A DNA stretch of 64,000 bases from Clostridia bacterium (GTDB lineage: Bacteria > Bacillota > Clostridia > Oscillospirales > CAG-272): the NCBI GenBank assembly GCA_017537175.1, contig JAFYLH010000021.1, positions 1-64,000 on the forward strand, written 5' to 3'. Position numbers and translations under genes: made by a program. Below the pieces are notes generated by a model that made no database searches, was not told the DNA's origin, and saw only the letters and a list, made by a program, of their open reading frames with translations. Of this stretch, positions 16,951-25,912 are shown one piece after another (the stretch's first letter is position 1; each line of letters begins with the position of its first letter).

Positions 16951-17886
16951 TTACTTAAGGGTCAGGGTTAATATTATGTAGCTGATAACACAGAGTATAA
17001 ATACAGGTGACAGTGCCGCCTGTGCATCCGGTCCCAGCTTGTTGTCTTTTTTACGCTTTTTTCTCTTTTTGGGAGAGGACATTTCTCCTCTGATGCCCTT
17101 GTTATAATAGATCTTCTCTATACATTGAAGTGTGAGTATAAGGAATACAAAGAATATTATTGCCAATATAAAGAGCACAAATACAGGGCTGTCTGTCTGA
17201 GATATCAGTCTCAGGAGCTGAGGCTCAAACAAAAGGCTGAAAATATTGTTGAGCAGATGAACGATCATTGCACAGAACACAGAGTTTGTTATGACCGTTA
17301 CATATCCCAGAACTATACCGCCGAAAAAGTATACAGGAAACTGATACATATTGAAGTGAAGCATGGCAAACAGAGCTGCCGACAGCATCACGGCGGTGGT
17401 GGGTGTGGTCTTGCAGTCCCGATACTCACCAAGGACTATTCCTCTGAAGATAAATTCCTCGGTTACGGCGGGTATGATAGCAATAGCTATCAGTATATAC
17501 AAAAGATTGGATATAGAGGAAGCATCGTTTGGCAGGTAGCTTTCGTACAGGGTGTACTGCTGGCTGTAATAACCTATGGCATACAGACCTACCTTGATAA
17601 GTGCCGAGCCCGATGCAAGCACAAAGAATGAGCATACCGCCATCCAAAGCTTGTCAAGTGAAAAGGCATTGAAATGCACCTTGGAGATAAATCCGCTTCC
17701 CTTTAATCTGCAGTAAAGGATACCGGGTATGATAAACAGTATTATCTGCAGGATAATAACTGCAAGAAACACATTGTCCCGCTGTCCCAGCTTTTCTACA
17801 TCCGCAAGGGTCGATGCACCCATAAGCAGATATATGATAAATACCAGCAAGGGAGCGGTGATAGAAGGTTTAAGCTTAATTCGCAT
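16951..17886 (-). CDS. CPBP-family intramembrane metalloprotease
   Basis: 311 residues and about eight membrane helices. The CPBP (Abi/CAAX) signatures are EEFIFRG near residue 142, FAMLHF, and HLLNN near 225, supplying the Glu and His residues expected for catalysis. Members process membrane or prenylated peptides, or protect against bacteriocins; the substrate here is unknown. Start 17886 (MRIKLKPS) overlaps the end of the 5-formyl-THF cyclo-ligase gene by 11 nt, with GGAG 12 nt upstream. A start at 17937 would overlap more and lacks an SD. The C-terminal tail is basic (KKRKKRKK) with a last membrane helix. Confidence 0.85.
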   Translation of the reverse strand: MRIKLKPSITAPLLVFIIYLLMGASTLADVEKLGQRDNVFLAVIILQIILFIIPGILYCRLKGSGFISKVHFNAFSLDKLWMAVCSFFVLASGSALIKVGLYAIGYYSQQYTLYESYLPNDASSISNLLYILIAIAIIPAVTEEFIFRGIVLGEYRDCKTTPTTAVMLSAALFAMLHFNMYQFPVYFFGGIVLGYVTVITNSVFCAMIVHLLNNIFSLLFEPQLLRLISQTDSPVFVLFILAIIFFVFLILTLQCIEKIYYNKGIRGEMSSPKKRKKRKKDNKLGPDAQAALSPVFILCVISYIILTLTLK

Positions 17887-18469
17887 TGATGGTAATAACT
17901 CCTTTTTCGGTAACCAAAAAATCGACGGCAGTATCATATCTGCCTCTGGGTAGTTGCTCTACTACACAGGCGCTGTATCCAACACCCATCCTTGCACCGC
18001 CAAAGCCGCTCAGATATCTGTCATAATATCCCTTTCCGTAGCCTATACGGTAGCCCAGCCTGTCAAAGGCAAGGGCAGGGACAAAGCATACCGAGTTTTC
18101 GCCCTTTCGTTTCAATGGGTCATAGACAGGAAGGGAGGGGTCGGGCTCACGGATACCGTAGCTGCCCTCCTTAAGCTGATCAAGGCTGCTTACAATGTAA
18201 TAGGTCATTGTATGCTCATTCGGATTACAGCGGGGAAAGGCAACTGTCTTTCCTCTTTTTAAGGCATCCTGCGCTATAGGCATAATATCGATCTCACCCG
18301 TAAGGGGAGCATACAGCAAAAGTGCATCTGCAAAGCGGTAGGAGGCAAGGGACATGAACCGGTGACAGATCTTACTGTCATATGCACTTTTAAGTGCCGG
18401 ATCCATAGCTTTGCGAAAATCCTTGAATTTTTCTCTTATTTGGTTTTTTCGTTCACGCAATTCATTCAT
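17876..18469 (-). CDS. 5-formyltetrahydrofolate cyclo-ligase
   Basis: 197 residues. It converts 5-formyl-THF to 5,10-methenyl-THF with ATP, returning folate to the one-carbon pool. The signature VPALAFDRLGYRIGYGKGYY (near 130-150) is the conserved substrate and phosphate-binding region, and the N-terminal basic helix (RERKNQIREKFK) is typical. The 3' end overlaps the CPBP gene by 11 nt, suggesting coupling. This enzyme is often named Fau, YgfA or MTHFS. Confidence 0.95.
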   Translation of the reverse strand: MNELRERKNQIREKFKDFRKAMDPALKSAYDSKICHRFMSLASYRFADALLLYAPLTGEIDIMPIAQDALKRGKTVAFPRCNPNEHTMTYYIVSSLDQLKEGSYGIREPDPSLPVYDPLKRKGENSVCFVPALAFDRLGYRIGYGKGYYDRYLSGFGGARMGVGYSACVVEQLPRGRYDTAVDFLVTEKGVITINAN

Positions 18470-18523
18470 AAGTTAATATCCTCGGGTGAAAAGCGGTGGA
18501 TTTTGGACGGCTTACCGAGCCGT

Positions 18524-19060
18524 TCAAGCCTGTGTCTTTTTTGCAAGCTCAGAGGTGAACTCTGATCCTTTAAAGTAATTTACTATCGCTAAACCGAATG
18601 TAAATGCAACACCCATACCCTTTGCGGTTATGATGTTGCCGTCACATACCACCTTGCCGGGACTAAGGATAGCACCGGTAAGCTTGTCCTCAAACCCGGG
18701 GAAACAGGTTGCGTGCTTTCCGTTGAGTAAGCCGGCCTGGCCGAGGACATAGGGGGCAGCACAGATAGCGGTAATAAGCTTACCCTCGCACTCAGCCTTC
18801 TTAAGACACTCCTGAACCTTATCACAGGCGTTAAGATTGTCCGCACCGGGAAGTCCTCCGGGGAGCATAATGCCCTCAAAATCCGCTTCCATTTCGTTAA
18901 GGGTGATATCAGCATGCACCTTGATGCCGTGGGTTCCGGTAACAAGGGTTGTTTCGTTTATTGATACCGTCTTTACGGGTATACCTGCACGGAGGATGAG
19001 ATCATAGGGGCACAGAGCCTCTATCTCTTCAAAGCCGTCGGCGAGAAAAATGTAAAACAT
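18524..19060 (-). CDS. DJ-1/PfpI-family protein
   Basis: 178 residues from ATG 19060 (SD GAGGAGA, about 10 nt). A longer frame to 19102 lacks a ribosome site. DJ-1 fold: FLADGFEEIEAL at the N-terminus carries the conserved Glu, and AICAAPYVLG carries the nucleophile-elbow Cys near 100. Family members act in methylglyoxal or oxidative-stress handling or as chaperone-like proteins; the activity of this one is not deducible. It sits 23 nt after the ftsK stop codon, probably in the same transcript. Confidence 0.9.
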   Translation of the reverse strand: MFYIFLADGFEEIEALCPYDLILRAGIPVKTVSINETTLVTGTHGIKVHADITLNEMEADFEGIMLPGGLPGADNLNACDKVQECLKKAECEGKLITAICAAPYVLGQAGLLNGKHATCFPGFEDKLTGAILSPGKVVCDGNIITAKGMGVAFTFGLAIVNYFKGSEFTSELAKKTQA

Positions 19061-19083
19061 AATATATGTTCTCCTCTGTCGTA

Positions 19084-21582
19084 TTATTCCTGTGACATAC
19101 ACATTTCGGCAAACTCAGCGGGTGTCATAAGCACCTGTCTGGGCTTATTGCCCTCGGGCGCGCCTACTATGCCCATTTTTTCCATTGTGTCGATGAGCTT
19201 TGCCGCTCTGCCGTAGCCTAATGAGAGCTTACGCTGAATAAGGGAAGTGGATATTTTACCCGATTCCACAGCCAACTCTATAGCTTGTTTGAGCATGGGA
19301 TCTGCGTCATCATCGTCATCAATATCACCGGCAGAGGCCATGCCGGAGCCTTTCTTAACTCCGCACTTTGCAGCCTCCTGCTCGATCTTTTCTATTACAG
19401 ATTCGTCGTATTCGCTCTCGCCAACCTTCTGACGGATAAAATCGGTAACCTTGGCAACATCGTCCTCGTGAACAAAGGAGCCCTGAACACGCATAGGCTT
19501 GGGTGCGCCAACCGGAGCATAGAGCATATCTCCGCGGCCGATAAGCTTTTCCGCACCTGCCATATCCAGTATGGTACGGCTGTCGACCTGGCTTGTGGTC
19601 TTGCAGGAGATTCGGGAAGGAATGTTAGCCTTGATAAGACCTGTTACAACATCAACAGAGGGACGCTGTGTACCTAAGATAAGATGCATACCCGCTGCTC
19701 TTGCCTTCTGAGCAAGACGGCAGATAGAGTCCTCTACCTGATCGGGGGCTGTCATCATAAGGTCGGCTAACTCGTCGATAATTATTACTATCTGAGGGAT
19801 ATATTCGTAGGTGGGGTCATCCTTGGTCTTCATATTGAAGTTATAGATATCACGCACACCAAGGGACTCCATAAGCTGATAGCGTCTTTCCATCTCGCCT
19901 ACCGCCCACTGCAGTGAGCCTGCGGCCTTTTTGGGGTCGGTAACAACGGGGACAAGGAGATGGGGAAGTCCGTTATAGGGGACAAACTCAACCTTTTTGG
20001 GGTCGATAAGTATAAGCTTTACCTCGTCGGGGGTAGCCTTGTAGAGTATACTTACAATAATAGAGTTGATACATACCGATTTACCCTGACCTGTAGCACC
20101 GGCTACAAGGAGGTGGGGCATCTTGGCAATATCCATATATATGGGCTCGCCTGCCACATCAACGCCAAGGGACGCGGTAAGTCGGCTGGTCGCATCCTTA
20201 AAGGTAGCGGCTTCAAGCTGCTCACGCAGGCCTACGACTGTTCTGGTCTTGTTGGGAACCTCAATACCCACCGCTGCCTTGCCGGGAATGGGAGCCTCAA
20301 TACGGATACCGCTTGTGGCAAGGTTAAGAGCTATATCGTCAACCAGATTTGCTATCTGACGGACTCTTACACCCTCCTCAGGCTGAAGCTCGTAACGGGT
20401 AATGGCAGGGCCTCTGGAGATATCAATGATCTTGGTGCGCACCTTAAAGCTTGCAAGGGTTTCCACCAGCTTGTTTGCATTGCTGCGCAGCTCCTCGGTG
20501 ATATCCTCGTTCTCAGGCTTTTTAGCCTGACTTAAAAGTGTTATGGGAGGGAACACATATTTGGGCTTTTCTTTTTTGACCGGCTTTTCCTCGGGGATAT
20601 CCTCAACGATCTTCGTTTCGATATCAAGTACACCCTGTTGTGCCGCCTTGCGGATAAGCTCCTGCTCATCCTCATCAAGATAGACCTCGTCAAGATTTAC
20701 CTGATCGCCTGTGTACGGCTTTTCGTCTTTTTTGAACTTAGGTACATCAATTTCGTTTGTCTGATTGATCTCGTTCTTGATGCGCTCAAATATCTCTGGA
20801 TCCACCTTGGGCGAGTCATCCACAGGCTCGTTCATATCAAGCACTCTTTGGGGAGGGGTATAGAAATCCTCCTCCTCGGGCAGATATGCCTCAGGCTTTT
20901 CGTTATGGAGAGCTCTTTGCTTTTCTTTTTCCTTTTCCTTTTCCTTTTTGAGCTCCTGATATTCTTCTTTTTTTACTGTAAAGTAGTTTGAAAGATAGTT
21001 ACCTACCATAGCAGGGGTAAGGCCGACAAAGAATATGCCGAATATCACCATAAGGGGCAGGGTGATAATAATAATGCCGGGCAGGTAAATGAGCTTTTTA
21101 AGAGCACTGCCCACAAGCCCGCCTATTGCACCTCCGCACTTAAGGGTAATACCGTTATCCCAAAGTATGCCCATATTGAATGTTGTAGAAAACTCTCCGA
21201 AGGAGTGTATCAATGCAGACAGGGAAAGCAATACCACAGTACCGAATATGGCGCGCTTGATAAGATTAAAGTTCTTCGCATCGGGTATCCAGAAAAAGGC
21301 TATAACACCCAGCATAAAAGGCATAATGAAGCCTGCCGCTCCAAAAAGGCCCAGAAACAGATGATGAAGCAGCTTACCTAAATCACCCGAATAATTTGTA
21401 AAATAAAGACAGATTGCCAGATACAGAGAAAATGCTCCCAGTATCCAGGGCATTATATAATGCACCGTCGAAAGCTCAGTTTTCTTGGAAGAGCCCTTTT
21501 TTGTTGTCTTTTTTGCCGCGGTCTTACCCTTGGCTGTGGATTTTTTGTATACTTTTGTTGTTGTTTTCTTTTTAGTTGGCAT
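19084..21582 (-). CDS. ftsK: DNA translocase FtsK/SpoIIIE
   Basis: 832 residues, the usual size for Gram-positive FtsK/SpoIIIE. A Lys/Thr-rich N-terminus (KKKTTTKVYKK) leads into four membrane helices (about 40-190), a charged linker (200-375), and the RecA-like motor with Walker A GATGQGKS near 495, LILIDPKKVEFV, Walker B IVIIIDELADLMM and GTQRPSVDVVTG. The C-terminal winged-helix gamma domain (GYGRAAKLIDTMEKMGIVG) reads KOPS/SRS-like sequences. It pumps chromosomal DNA through the division or sporulation septum. SD AGGAAG precedes ATG 21582. Confidence 0.97.
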   Translation of the reverse strand: MPTKKKTTTKVYKKSTAKGKTAAKKTTKKGSSKKTELSTVHYIMPWILGAFSLYLAICLYFTNYSGDLGKLLHHLFLGLFGAAGFIMPFMLGVIAFFWIPDAKNFNLIKRAIFGTVVLLSLSALIHSFGEFSTTFNMGILWDNGITLKCGGAIGGLVGSALKKLIYLPGIIIITLPLMVIFGIFFVGLTPAMVGNYLSNYFTVKKEEYQELKKEKEKEKEKQRALHNEKPEAYLPEEEDFYTPPQRVLDMNEPVDDSPKVDPEIFERIKNEINQTNEIDVPKFKKDEKPYTGDQVNLDEVYLDEDEQELIRKAAQQGVLDIETKIVEDIPEEKPVKKEKPKYVFPPITLLSQAKKPENEDITEELRSNANKLVETLASFKVRTKIIDISRGPAITRYELQPEEGVRVRQIANLVDDIALNLATSGIRIEAPIPGKAAVGIEVPNKTRTVVGLREQLEAATFKDATSRLTASLGVDVAGEPIYMDIAKMPHLLVAGATGQGKSVCINSIIVSILYKATPDEVKLILIDPKKVEFVPYNGLPHLLVPVVTDPKKAAGSLQWAVGEMERRYQLMESLGVRDIYNFNMKTKDDPTYEYIPQIVIIIDELADLMMTAPDQVEDSICRLAQKARAAGMHLILGTQRPSVDVVTGLIKANIPSRISCKTTSQVDSRTILDMAGAEKLIGRGDMLYAPVGAPKPMRVQGSFVHEDDVAKVTDFIRQKVGESEYDESVIEKIEQEAAKCGVKKGSGMASAGDIDDDDDADPMLKQAIELAVESGKISTSLIQRKLSLGYGRAAKLIDTMEKMGIVGAPEGNKPRQVLMTPAEFAEMCMSQE

Positions 21583-21603
21583 TTTTACTTCCTGAAATTC
21601 TTA

Positions 21604-22443
21604 TTAAAATACATTGCAAAGGTCAAGCACGACCATAAGTACACCTAAAACGAGACAGTATATGGAAAATACCTTGAAATTGGATTTTTTTGATATGTAG
21701 ATAAGCAGCTTCATTGCTCCGAGGCCAGAAGCAAAGGCTACCAGAGTTCCTACGATATAGGGCAGGATATCCTGAGAGGAAACAGCACCCTCAAACAGGT
21801 CGGGAATGTCGGTAATGGCTGCACCCAATATGGCGGGAATACTCATAATAAAGGAGAACTTTACCGCATACTCACGGTTAAAGCCCTGTGTAAGACCGCC
21901 TGTAATGGTGGAGCCTGAACGGGAAAGACCGGGCAGGGTTGCGCACATCTGGAACAGACCCGTGATAAGCGCATTATGGGGTTTTACATTCTCTGCATTT
22001 GTCTTACCGCTGGCAAGCTTATCCGAAACAAAGAGCATAACTCCGTTTACAATAAGTATGATACCTATAGCCCAGCTGAACTCACCGATAAGCTCGATAT
22101 AATCCTTAAAGGGAACTATCAGAACAAGGGGGAGCGTTGCAATGATGACCATAAGCACAAATCGTTCATGCACGGTAGCATCCTTAAGCTTGAACTCACG
22201 CTTGAATATTTTTTTAAGCATAGTGAAGAATGCGGGTACAAGAGGGAAGATATCCTCGTGATATACAACAAACACGGCAGCAAGAGTACCCAGATGAAGC
22301 ATTATATCAAATGTGAGAGGGATGTTTTCAAATTCGGGGAAGAAGTTCTGAAAAAGCGACAGATGTCCCGAGCTTGATATGGGGAGAAACTCCGCCAAAC
22401 CCTGTATAATTCCACTGATAATAACAAACAGCCATATGTTCAT
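21604..22443 (-). CDS. uppP: Undecaprenyl-diphosphatase UppP (BacA)
   Basis: 279 residues from ATG 22443 with AAGGTGG upstream; the longer frame to 22575 runs into the upstream terminator and is rejected. An integral membrane phosphatase that recycles undecaprenyl pyrophosphate for cell-wall synthesis. Signatures are GIIQGLAEFLPISSSGHL (residues 10-27) with the E/S catalytic cluster, and LPGLSRSGSTITGGL near 170. It lies 21 nt before ftsK on the minus strand and is part of the envelope gene run. Bacitracin sensitivity usually depends on this enzyme. Confidence 0.96.
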   Translation of the reverse strand: MNIWLFVIISGIIQGLAEFLPISSSGHLSLFQNFFPEFENIPLTFDIMLHLGTLAAVFVVYHEDIFPLVPAFFTMLKKIFKREFKLKDATVHERFVLMVIIATLPLVLIVPFKDYIELIGEFSWAIGIILIVNGVMLFVSDKLASGKTNAENVKPHNALITGLFQMCATLPGLSRSGSTITGGLTQGFNREYAVKFSFIMSIPAILGAAITDIPDLFEGAVSSQDILPYIVGTLVAFASGLGAMKLLIYISKKSNFKVFSIYCLVLGVLMVVLDLCNVF

Positions 22444-22550
22444 GCAATAATTACCCACCTTAATAAGATTATAATCTATTATATGATACCACAAAATTAA
22501 AAATAATACAATAGTTTTACAGGTTAATAATGTAAAAACAATCAATAAAA

Positions 22551-22586
22551 AAGAAGATTTTTGCCCCAAGGTCAAAAATCTTCTTC
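22551..22586 (-). terminator. Intrinsic terminator after the cyclase-family gene
   Basis: Arms AAGAAGATTTTTG (22551-22563) and its complement (22573-22585), followed on the minus strand by TTTTTTATTG. The stem resembles the AGATTTTTG hairpins found next to heptamer repeats elsewhere in the window. Confidence 0.85.
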
Positions 22587-22590
22587 TTAA

Positions 22591-23172
22591 TTATTCATTT
22601 TCTATAAGTATCGCTCTTACGGGAGCACCGTCACAGCCCCCTAAGTTTATGGGCTGGGCGCAGAGCATATATTCTCCCTCGGGAACATGGGCAAGTCTGA
22701 TACCCTCAAGGAGGACTATATCCTTGGCAAGCAGTATCTTGTGCACCTCCATAGGGGCGTTATGAGGTCCTACCGTCTGGCTTTCGTTGCCCAAAAGGTT
22801 AATTGCGGCATTGGCAAACACCTGAGCGGCTGCTTTTGTTACCGTAGCATCACCCTTTATGAGTATACGGCTTATTCCGTTTGCTTTTATCAGTATATTT
22901 TCTGCATCCGTGCTGCTTACATCTCCATTATGCTCGGCAACATAAGCCTGACCTACAGTTTTTATAAGGGACAGCATATCCACGGTCTTGCCGTCATCAA
23001 AAAAGTGATAGGGAGCATCTATATGGGTTCCGTTGTGGGCGCACACAGAAAGGGCGGTAAGGTTACATACATCACCCTTATGTATTGATGCGAGTGTTTC
23101 TTTTTTTGGAGCGGGATCTCCGGGATAAACCTCACAGGAGAACAGCTCTTGCGTAATGTCATAAATAATCAT
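22591..23172 (-). CDS. Cyclase-family (kynurenine-formamidase-like) metal hydrolase
   Basis: 193 residues. The family signature HNGTHIDAPYHF (near 46-57) supplies the zinc-binding His and Asp residues of the swivelling alpha/beta hydrolases (PF04199). Known members are arylformamidases and isatin or other ring-opening hydrolases; the substrate here is unknown. No tryptophan-degradation genes are nearby. The gene has no Shine-Dalgarno site: a TTGACA-17-TACAAT promoter lies so close that transcription should start at or next to the A of the ATG, so the message may be leaderless. Confidence 0.88.
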   Translation of the reverse strand: MIIYDITQELFSCEVYPGDPAPKKETLASIHKGDVCNLTALSVCAHNGTHIDAPYHFFDDGKTVDMLSLIKTVGQAYVAEHNGDVSSTDAENILIKANGISRILIKGDATVTKAAAQVFANAAINLLGNESQTVGPHNAPMEVHKILLAKDIVLLEGIRLAHVPEGEYMLCAQPINLGGCDGAPVRAILIENE

Positions 23173-23178
23173 AGTATA

Positions 23179-23207
23179 ATTGTACTATAATCAAGACGGT
23201 ATGTCAA
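23179..23207 (-). promoter_or_regulatory. SigA promoter placed for a leaderless transcript
   Basis: On the minus strand, TTGACA (23207-23202), 17-nt spacer, TACAAT (23184-23179). The start codon begins at 23172, seven nt after the -10, where initiation is expected. Confidence 0.75.
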
Positions 23208-23226
23208 CCAAAAATGCATTTAATAC

Positions 23227-23255
23227 TTGAAAAGAGGATCGTTTTATGGTAGAAT
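23227..23255 (+). promoter_or_regulatory. SigA promoter of the ThyX-like gene
   Basis: TTGAAA (23227-23232), 17-nt spacer, TAGAAT (23250-23255) with TG at 23247-23248. It is followed by SD GGGGGAG (23273-23279) seven nt before ATG 23287. Confidence 0.75.
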
Positions 23256-23286
23256 ATAAAAAATACTAATATGGGGGAGTTTGCAT

Positions 23287-23910
23287 ATGATTAAACTTGA
23301 AAAGGTTAGTGTAATGAATTTTGAAAATGCTGTCAGAGGGGCACGCAACCCTATGAACAGCTGGGATAAGATGGATTCCTGCTACGATGATAACGGCAAT
23401 TATATTTTAGGTCCAAACGACCTGGGTCTTTGTCAGCGTCTCTGTAAGGCAGGCTCTGATCACCGCAAGTTTGTAAGACAGATCTTTGTATCTGTGGATA
23501 TTACAGCACCCCTCTACTGGTGGAAGGAATTTGATACCTACAAGGTAGGCACCGTTGCCAACTCTACCTCTACCATGCACAAGATACACTCAAAGGAGTT
23601 TACCCTTGACGATTTCAGCTGTGATCATATGACCGAGGAATGTAAGGCTGAATTTACAAAGGTTGTTGAGTATATGGAGGTGCTTCGTCAGAAGTATCTT
23701 GTTGATAAGGATAAGAAGTACTGGTACGATATGATCCAGTTTCTACCCTCAAGCTACAACCAGATGCGTACCTGTACTCTTAACTATGAAAATCTGGTAA
23801 ACATATACTATGCAAGAAAGAGCCATAAGCTTGACGAATGGCATGTTATGTGTGACTTTATAGAGAAGCTTCCTTATTTCAAGGAATTCTTCATCGATAC
23901 CAAAGAATAA
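23287..23910 (+). CDS. ThyX-like protein lacking the catalytic signature
   Basis: 207 residues from ATG 23287 (SD GGGGGAG). The order of features recalls flavin-dependent thymidylate synthase: HRKFVRQIFVSVDITAPLYW in place of the early R-H/aromatic region, and late on MIQFLPSSYNQMRTCTLNYE then NIYYARKSHKLDEWHVMCDF, which parallels the ThyX 'LP..yT..w..N.R.l..fl..R' region. The canonical RHRxxSxNExSxRY motif is absent, so it is unlikely to be a working ThyX. Proteins of this type are usually annotated as hypothetical or phage-related. It has its own promoter and a terminator hairpin. The fold is an inference from pattern only. Confidence 0.55.
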   Translation: MIKLEKVSVMNFENAVRGARNPMNSWDKMDSCYDDNGNYILGPNDLGLCQRLCKAGSDHRKFVRQIFVSVDITAPLYWWKEFDTYKVGTVANSTSTMHKIHSKEFTLDDFSCDHMTEECKAEFTKVVEYMEVLRQKYLVDKDKKYWYDMIQFLPSSYNQMRTCTLNYENLVNIYYARKSHKLDEWHVMCDFIEKLPYFKEFFIDTKE

Positions 23911-23920
23911 ATCAAAAGAA

Positions 23921-23985
23921 GCTTTTCGCCTTATGGCGAAAAGCCTCCTTAATTCTGCATTCTGCATTCTGAATTCTGCATTTGA
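23921..23985. repeat. Hairpin plus heptamer repeat between convergent genes
   Basis: A perfect 10-bp hairpin (GCTTTTCGCC 23921-23930, loop TTAT, complement 23935-23944) is followed by heptamers AATTCTG, CATTCTG, CATTCTG, AATTCTG, CATTTGA (23951-23985) that abut the spoVG stop codon. The hairpin can terminate the convergent transcripts. It belongs to the same element family as 10999-11084. Confidence 0.8.
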
Positions 23986-23986
23986 A

Positions 23987-24277
23987 TTATGCCTCAGCAT
24001 AATCGTTTGCTGCCTGTTCGGCAAGCTCGCGCTCGTATGCCTCGATAACACCGTTCTCCAGACTTGCTCTGAAATCCGCATTTATGGGATGAACGATATC
24101 ACGGTATGTACCGTCGGGGTTCTTGCGTGAGGGCATTACGATGAACAACTTTTCACGCGCATTTATTACTTTAATGTCATGTACCGCAAGCTGATGGTCG
24201 AAGGTTACAGAAGCAATAGCTTTCATAGGGCCTTCCTCGTTGAAAAGTTTTCTTATCTTGATGTCAGTAATTTCCAC
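23987..24277 (-). CDS. spoVG: Septation/sporulation regulator SpoVG
   Basis: 96 residues, GTG start at 24277 with AAGGAGG 9 nt upstream. A small conserved protein that binds nucleic acid and modulates septum formation, sporulation and other genes in Bacillota. The match extends over the whole protein: MEITDIKIRKL, GPMKAIASVTFD, AVHDIKVI, FIVMPSRK, and DIVHPINADFR. Its SigA-like promoter faces murC across a 201-nt divergent gap. Confidence 0.97.
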   Translation of the reverse strand: MEITDIKIRKLFNEEGPMKAIASVTFDHQLAVHDIKVINAREKLFIVMPSRKNPDGTYRDIVHPINADFRASLENGVIEAYERELAEQAANDYAEA

Positions 24278-24344
24278 GGGCTTTTTCCTCCTTATTGAAA
24301 TACGCTTACGGTGCCGGGTAGTGCTTGTCCGTTGCTATGGTAAA

Positions 24345-24373
24345 ATTATACAAGACAAATATGAATTATTCAA
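24345..24373 (-). promoter_or_regulatory. SigA-like promoter of spoVG
   Basis: On the minus strand, TTGAAT (24373-24368), 17-nt spacer, TATAAT (24350-24345). In Bacillus spoVG is SigH-driven; here the boxes look like SigA. Confidence 0.7.
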
Positions 24374-24478
24374 TAAGGCATAATTATAAATATATTAATA
24401 TTTTATTTAAATCATACAAAAAAAGCTGAAAAAATGTAAAATATGTGTGATTTTGTATGAAAATAGAAAGGCTTTGTA

Positions 24479-25855
24479 ATGAATAAAACCGAGCTGAATC
24501 AGTTATTATCAAGAGTTAAAAAATTGCATTTTATAGGTATTGGCGGTATAAGTATGTCCAGCCTTGCTATGATAGCAAGAGACCGCGGCTTTGAGGTTAC
24601 AGGCTCTGACCGAACTAAGAGCGAAGCCACCCAAAAGCTGGAGAATGCCGGCATCAGGGTCATCTATGCTCACGAGGCTGCAAATGTTGAGGGCTGTGAT
24701 GCGATTGTGTTTACCGCTGCCGTTCACGATGACAACCCCGAGATGGCAAGAGCCATAGAACTGGGTCTGCCCCGCATAAAGAGAGCCGAATTTTTAGGCT
24801 ATATCATGCAGGCATACAAAAACCGCATAGGTGTTGCGGGTATGCACGGCAAATCCACCACTACCTCTATGATATCAGAGGTGTTTATGACAGCAAATGC
24901 CGATCCCACCGTTGTAAACGGAGTTAAGTTGCCTATGCTTGACGGAGGAGCTTACCGTGTGGGCGGTGAGGAGCATTTTATCTTTGAGGCCTGCGAATAT
25001 ACCGATTCCTTTTTATCATTCTTCCCCAGTATAGCGGTGGTTCTTAATGTTGACCTTGACCATGTGGATTATTTCAGCGGAATAGACCATATAATCGATT
25101 CCTTCAGCCGCTATCTCAGCCTTGCGGATACGGCGGTCGTCAATATTGACGATGACTATACCGTTGATGCCTGTGACGGATATGAGGGAGATCTTATCCG
25201 TGTAAGCACCAAGGGCAACGAGGCAGAATACAACGCGGTTGACATCAGCTTTGAAAATGGCTTCGGAAGCTTTGATGTTATCAAGGGAGCGCAGAATTTA
25301 GGCAGAGTAGCTCTGAATGTACCCGGTGAGCACTGTGTGCTTGATGCCCTTGTGGCTGTGGCTGTGGCCGATATATGCGGCTTACCCTTTGAGCCTGTGG
25401 CAAAGGCACTTTCGGCCTTTAAGGGTGCTAACCGCCGATTTGAATATATCGGTAAGTATAACGGTATAGATGTATATGACGATTATGCCCACCATCCCAC
25501 AGAGATCGAGACCACTCTTTCGGGTGTTATACAGAGAGGGTACAATAAGATCTGGTGTGTTTTCCAGTCCCATACCTATAGCCGAACCGCAGGACTTTTT
25601 GACGAGTTCGCAAGAGCCTTTGACGCTATAGATACGGTTATTTTTGCAGATATATTTGCCGCAAGAGAGACAGATACCCTTGGTGTGTCCGCTGAGCTTC
25701 TTGCCGAGAGGGCAGGGGAAAAAGCTTTGTACTTAGGCGGCTTTGATAAGATAGAGGAATATCTCAAGGCAAACGCCAAGCCGGGTGATCTGATCCTTAC
25801 AATGGGAGCCGGCGATGTTTGTAAAATCGCGTATTCGATAGTTAATGAGAAATAA
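24479..25855 (+). CDS. murC: UDP-N-acetylmuramate-L-alanine ligase
   Basis: 458 residues, full family length. It adds L-Ala to UDP-MurNAc with ATP, the first amino-acid step of peptidoglycan precursor synthesis in the cytoplasm. The UDP-binding HFIGIGGISMSSLA lies near the N-terminus, the ATP loop GMHGKSTTT near 122, then the central VVLNVDLDHVDYF and DDYAHHPTEI. SD AGAAAGG precedes ATG 24479. It stands alone between a divergent spoVG and its own terminator, not in a dcw cluster. Confidence 0.97.
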   Translation: MNKTELNQLLSRVKKLHFIGIGGISMSSLAMIARDRGFEVTGSDRTKSEATQKLENAGIRVIYAHEAANVEGCDAIVFTAAVHDDNPEMARAIELGLPRIKRAEFLGYIMQAYKNRIGVAGMHGKSTTTSMISEVFMTANADPTVVNGVKLPMLDGGAYRVGGEEHFIFEACEYTDSFLSFFPSIAVVLNVDLDHVDYFSGIDHIIDSFSRYLSLADTAVVNIDDDYTVDACDGYEGDLIRVSTKGNEAEYNAVDISFENGFGSFDVIKGAQNLGRVALNVPGEHCVLDALVAVAVADICGLPFEPVAKALSAFKGANRRFEYIGKYNGIDVYDDYAHHPTEIETTLSGVIQRGYNKIWCVFQSHTYSRTAGLFDEFARAFDAIDTVIFADIFAARETDTLGVSAELLAERAGEKALYLGGFDKIEEYLKANAKPGDLILTMGAGDVCKIAYSIVNEK

Positions 25856-25866
25856 TAATCAATAAG

Positions 25867-25890
25867 AAAAAGCCCCGACGGGGCTTTTTT
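25867..25890 (+). terminator. Intrinsic terminator after murC
   Basis: AAAAAGCCCC (25867-25876), GAC loop, GGGGCTTTTTT. It also faces the end of the convergent pfkA. Confidence 0.92.
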
Positions 25891-25912
25891 CTTTGGTTAA
25901 CTTATTTTAAGA

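Noticed and set aside
24278..24478. Riboswitch or small RNA between spoVG and murC
   Set aside because: AT-rich divergent promoter region with a spoVG promoter; no conserved riboswitch-like core or strong hairpin seen.
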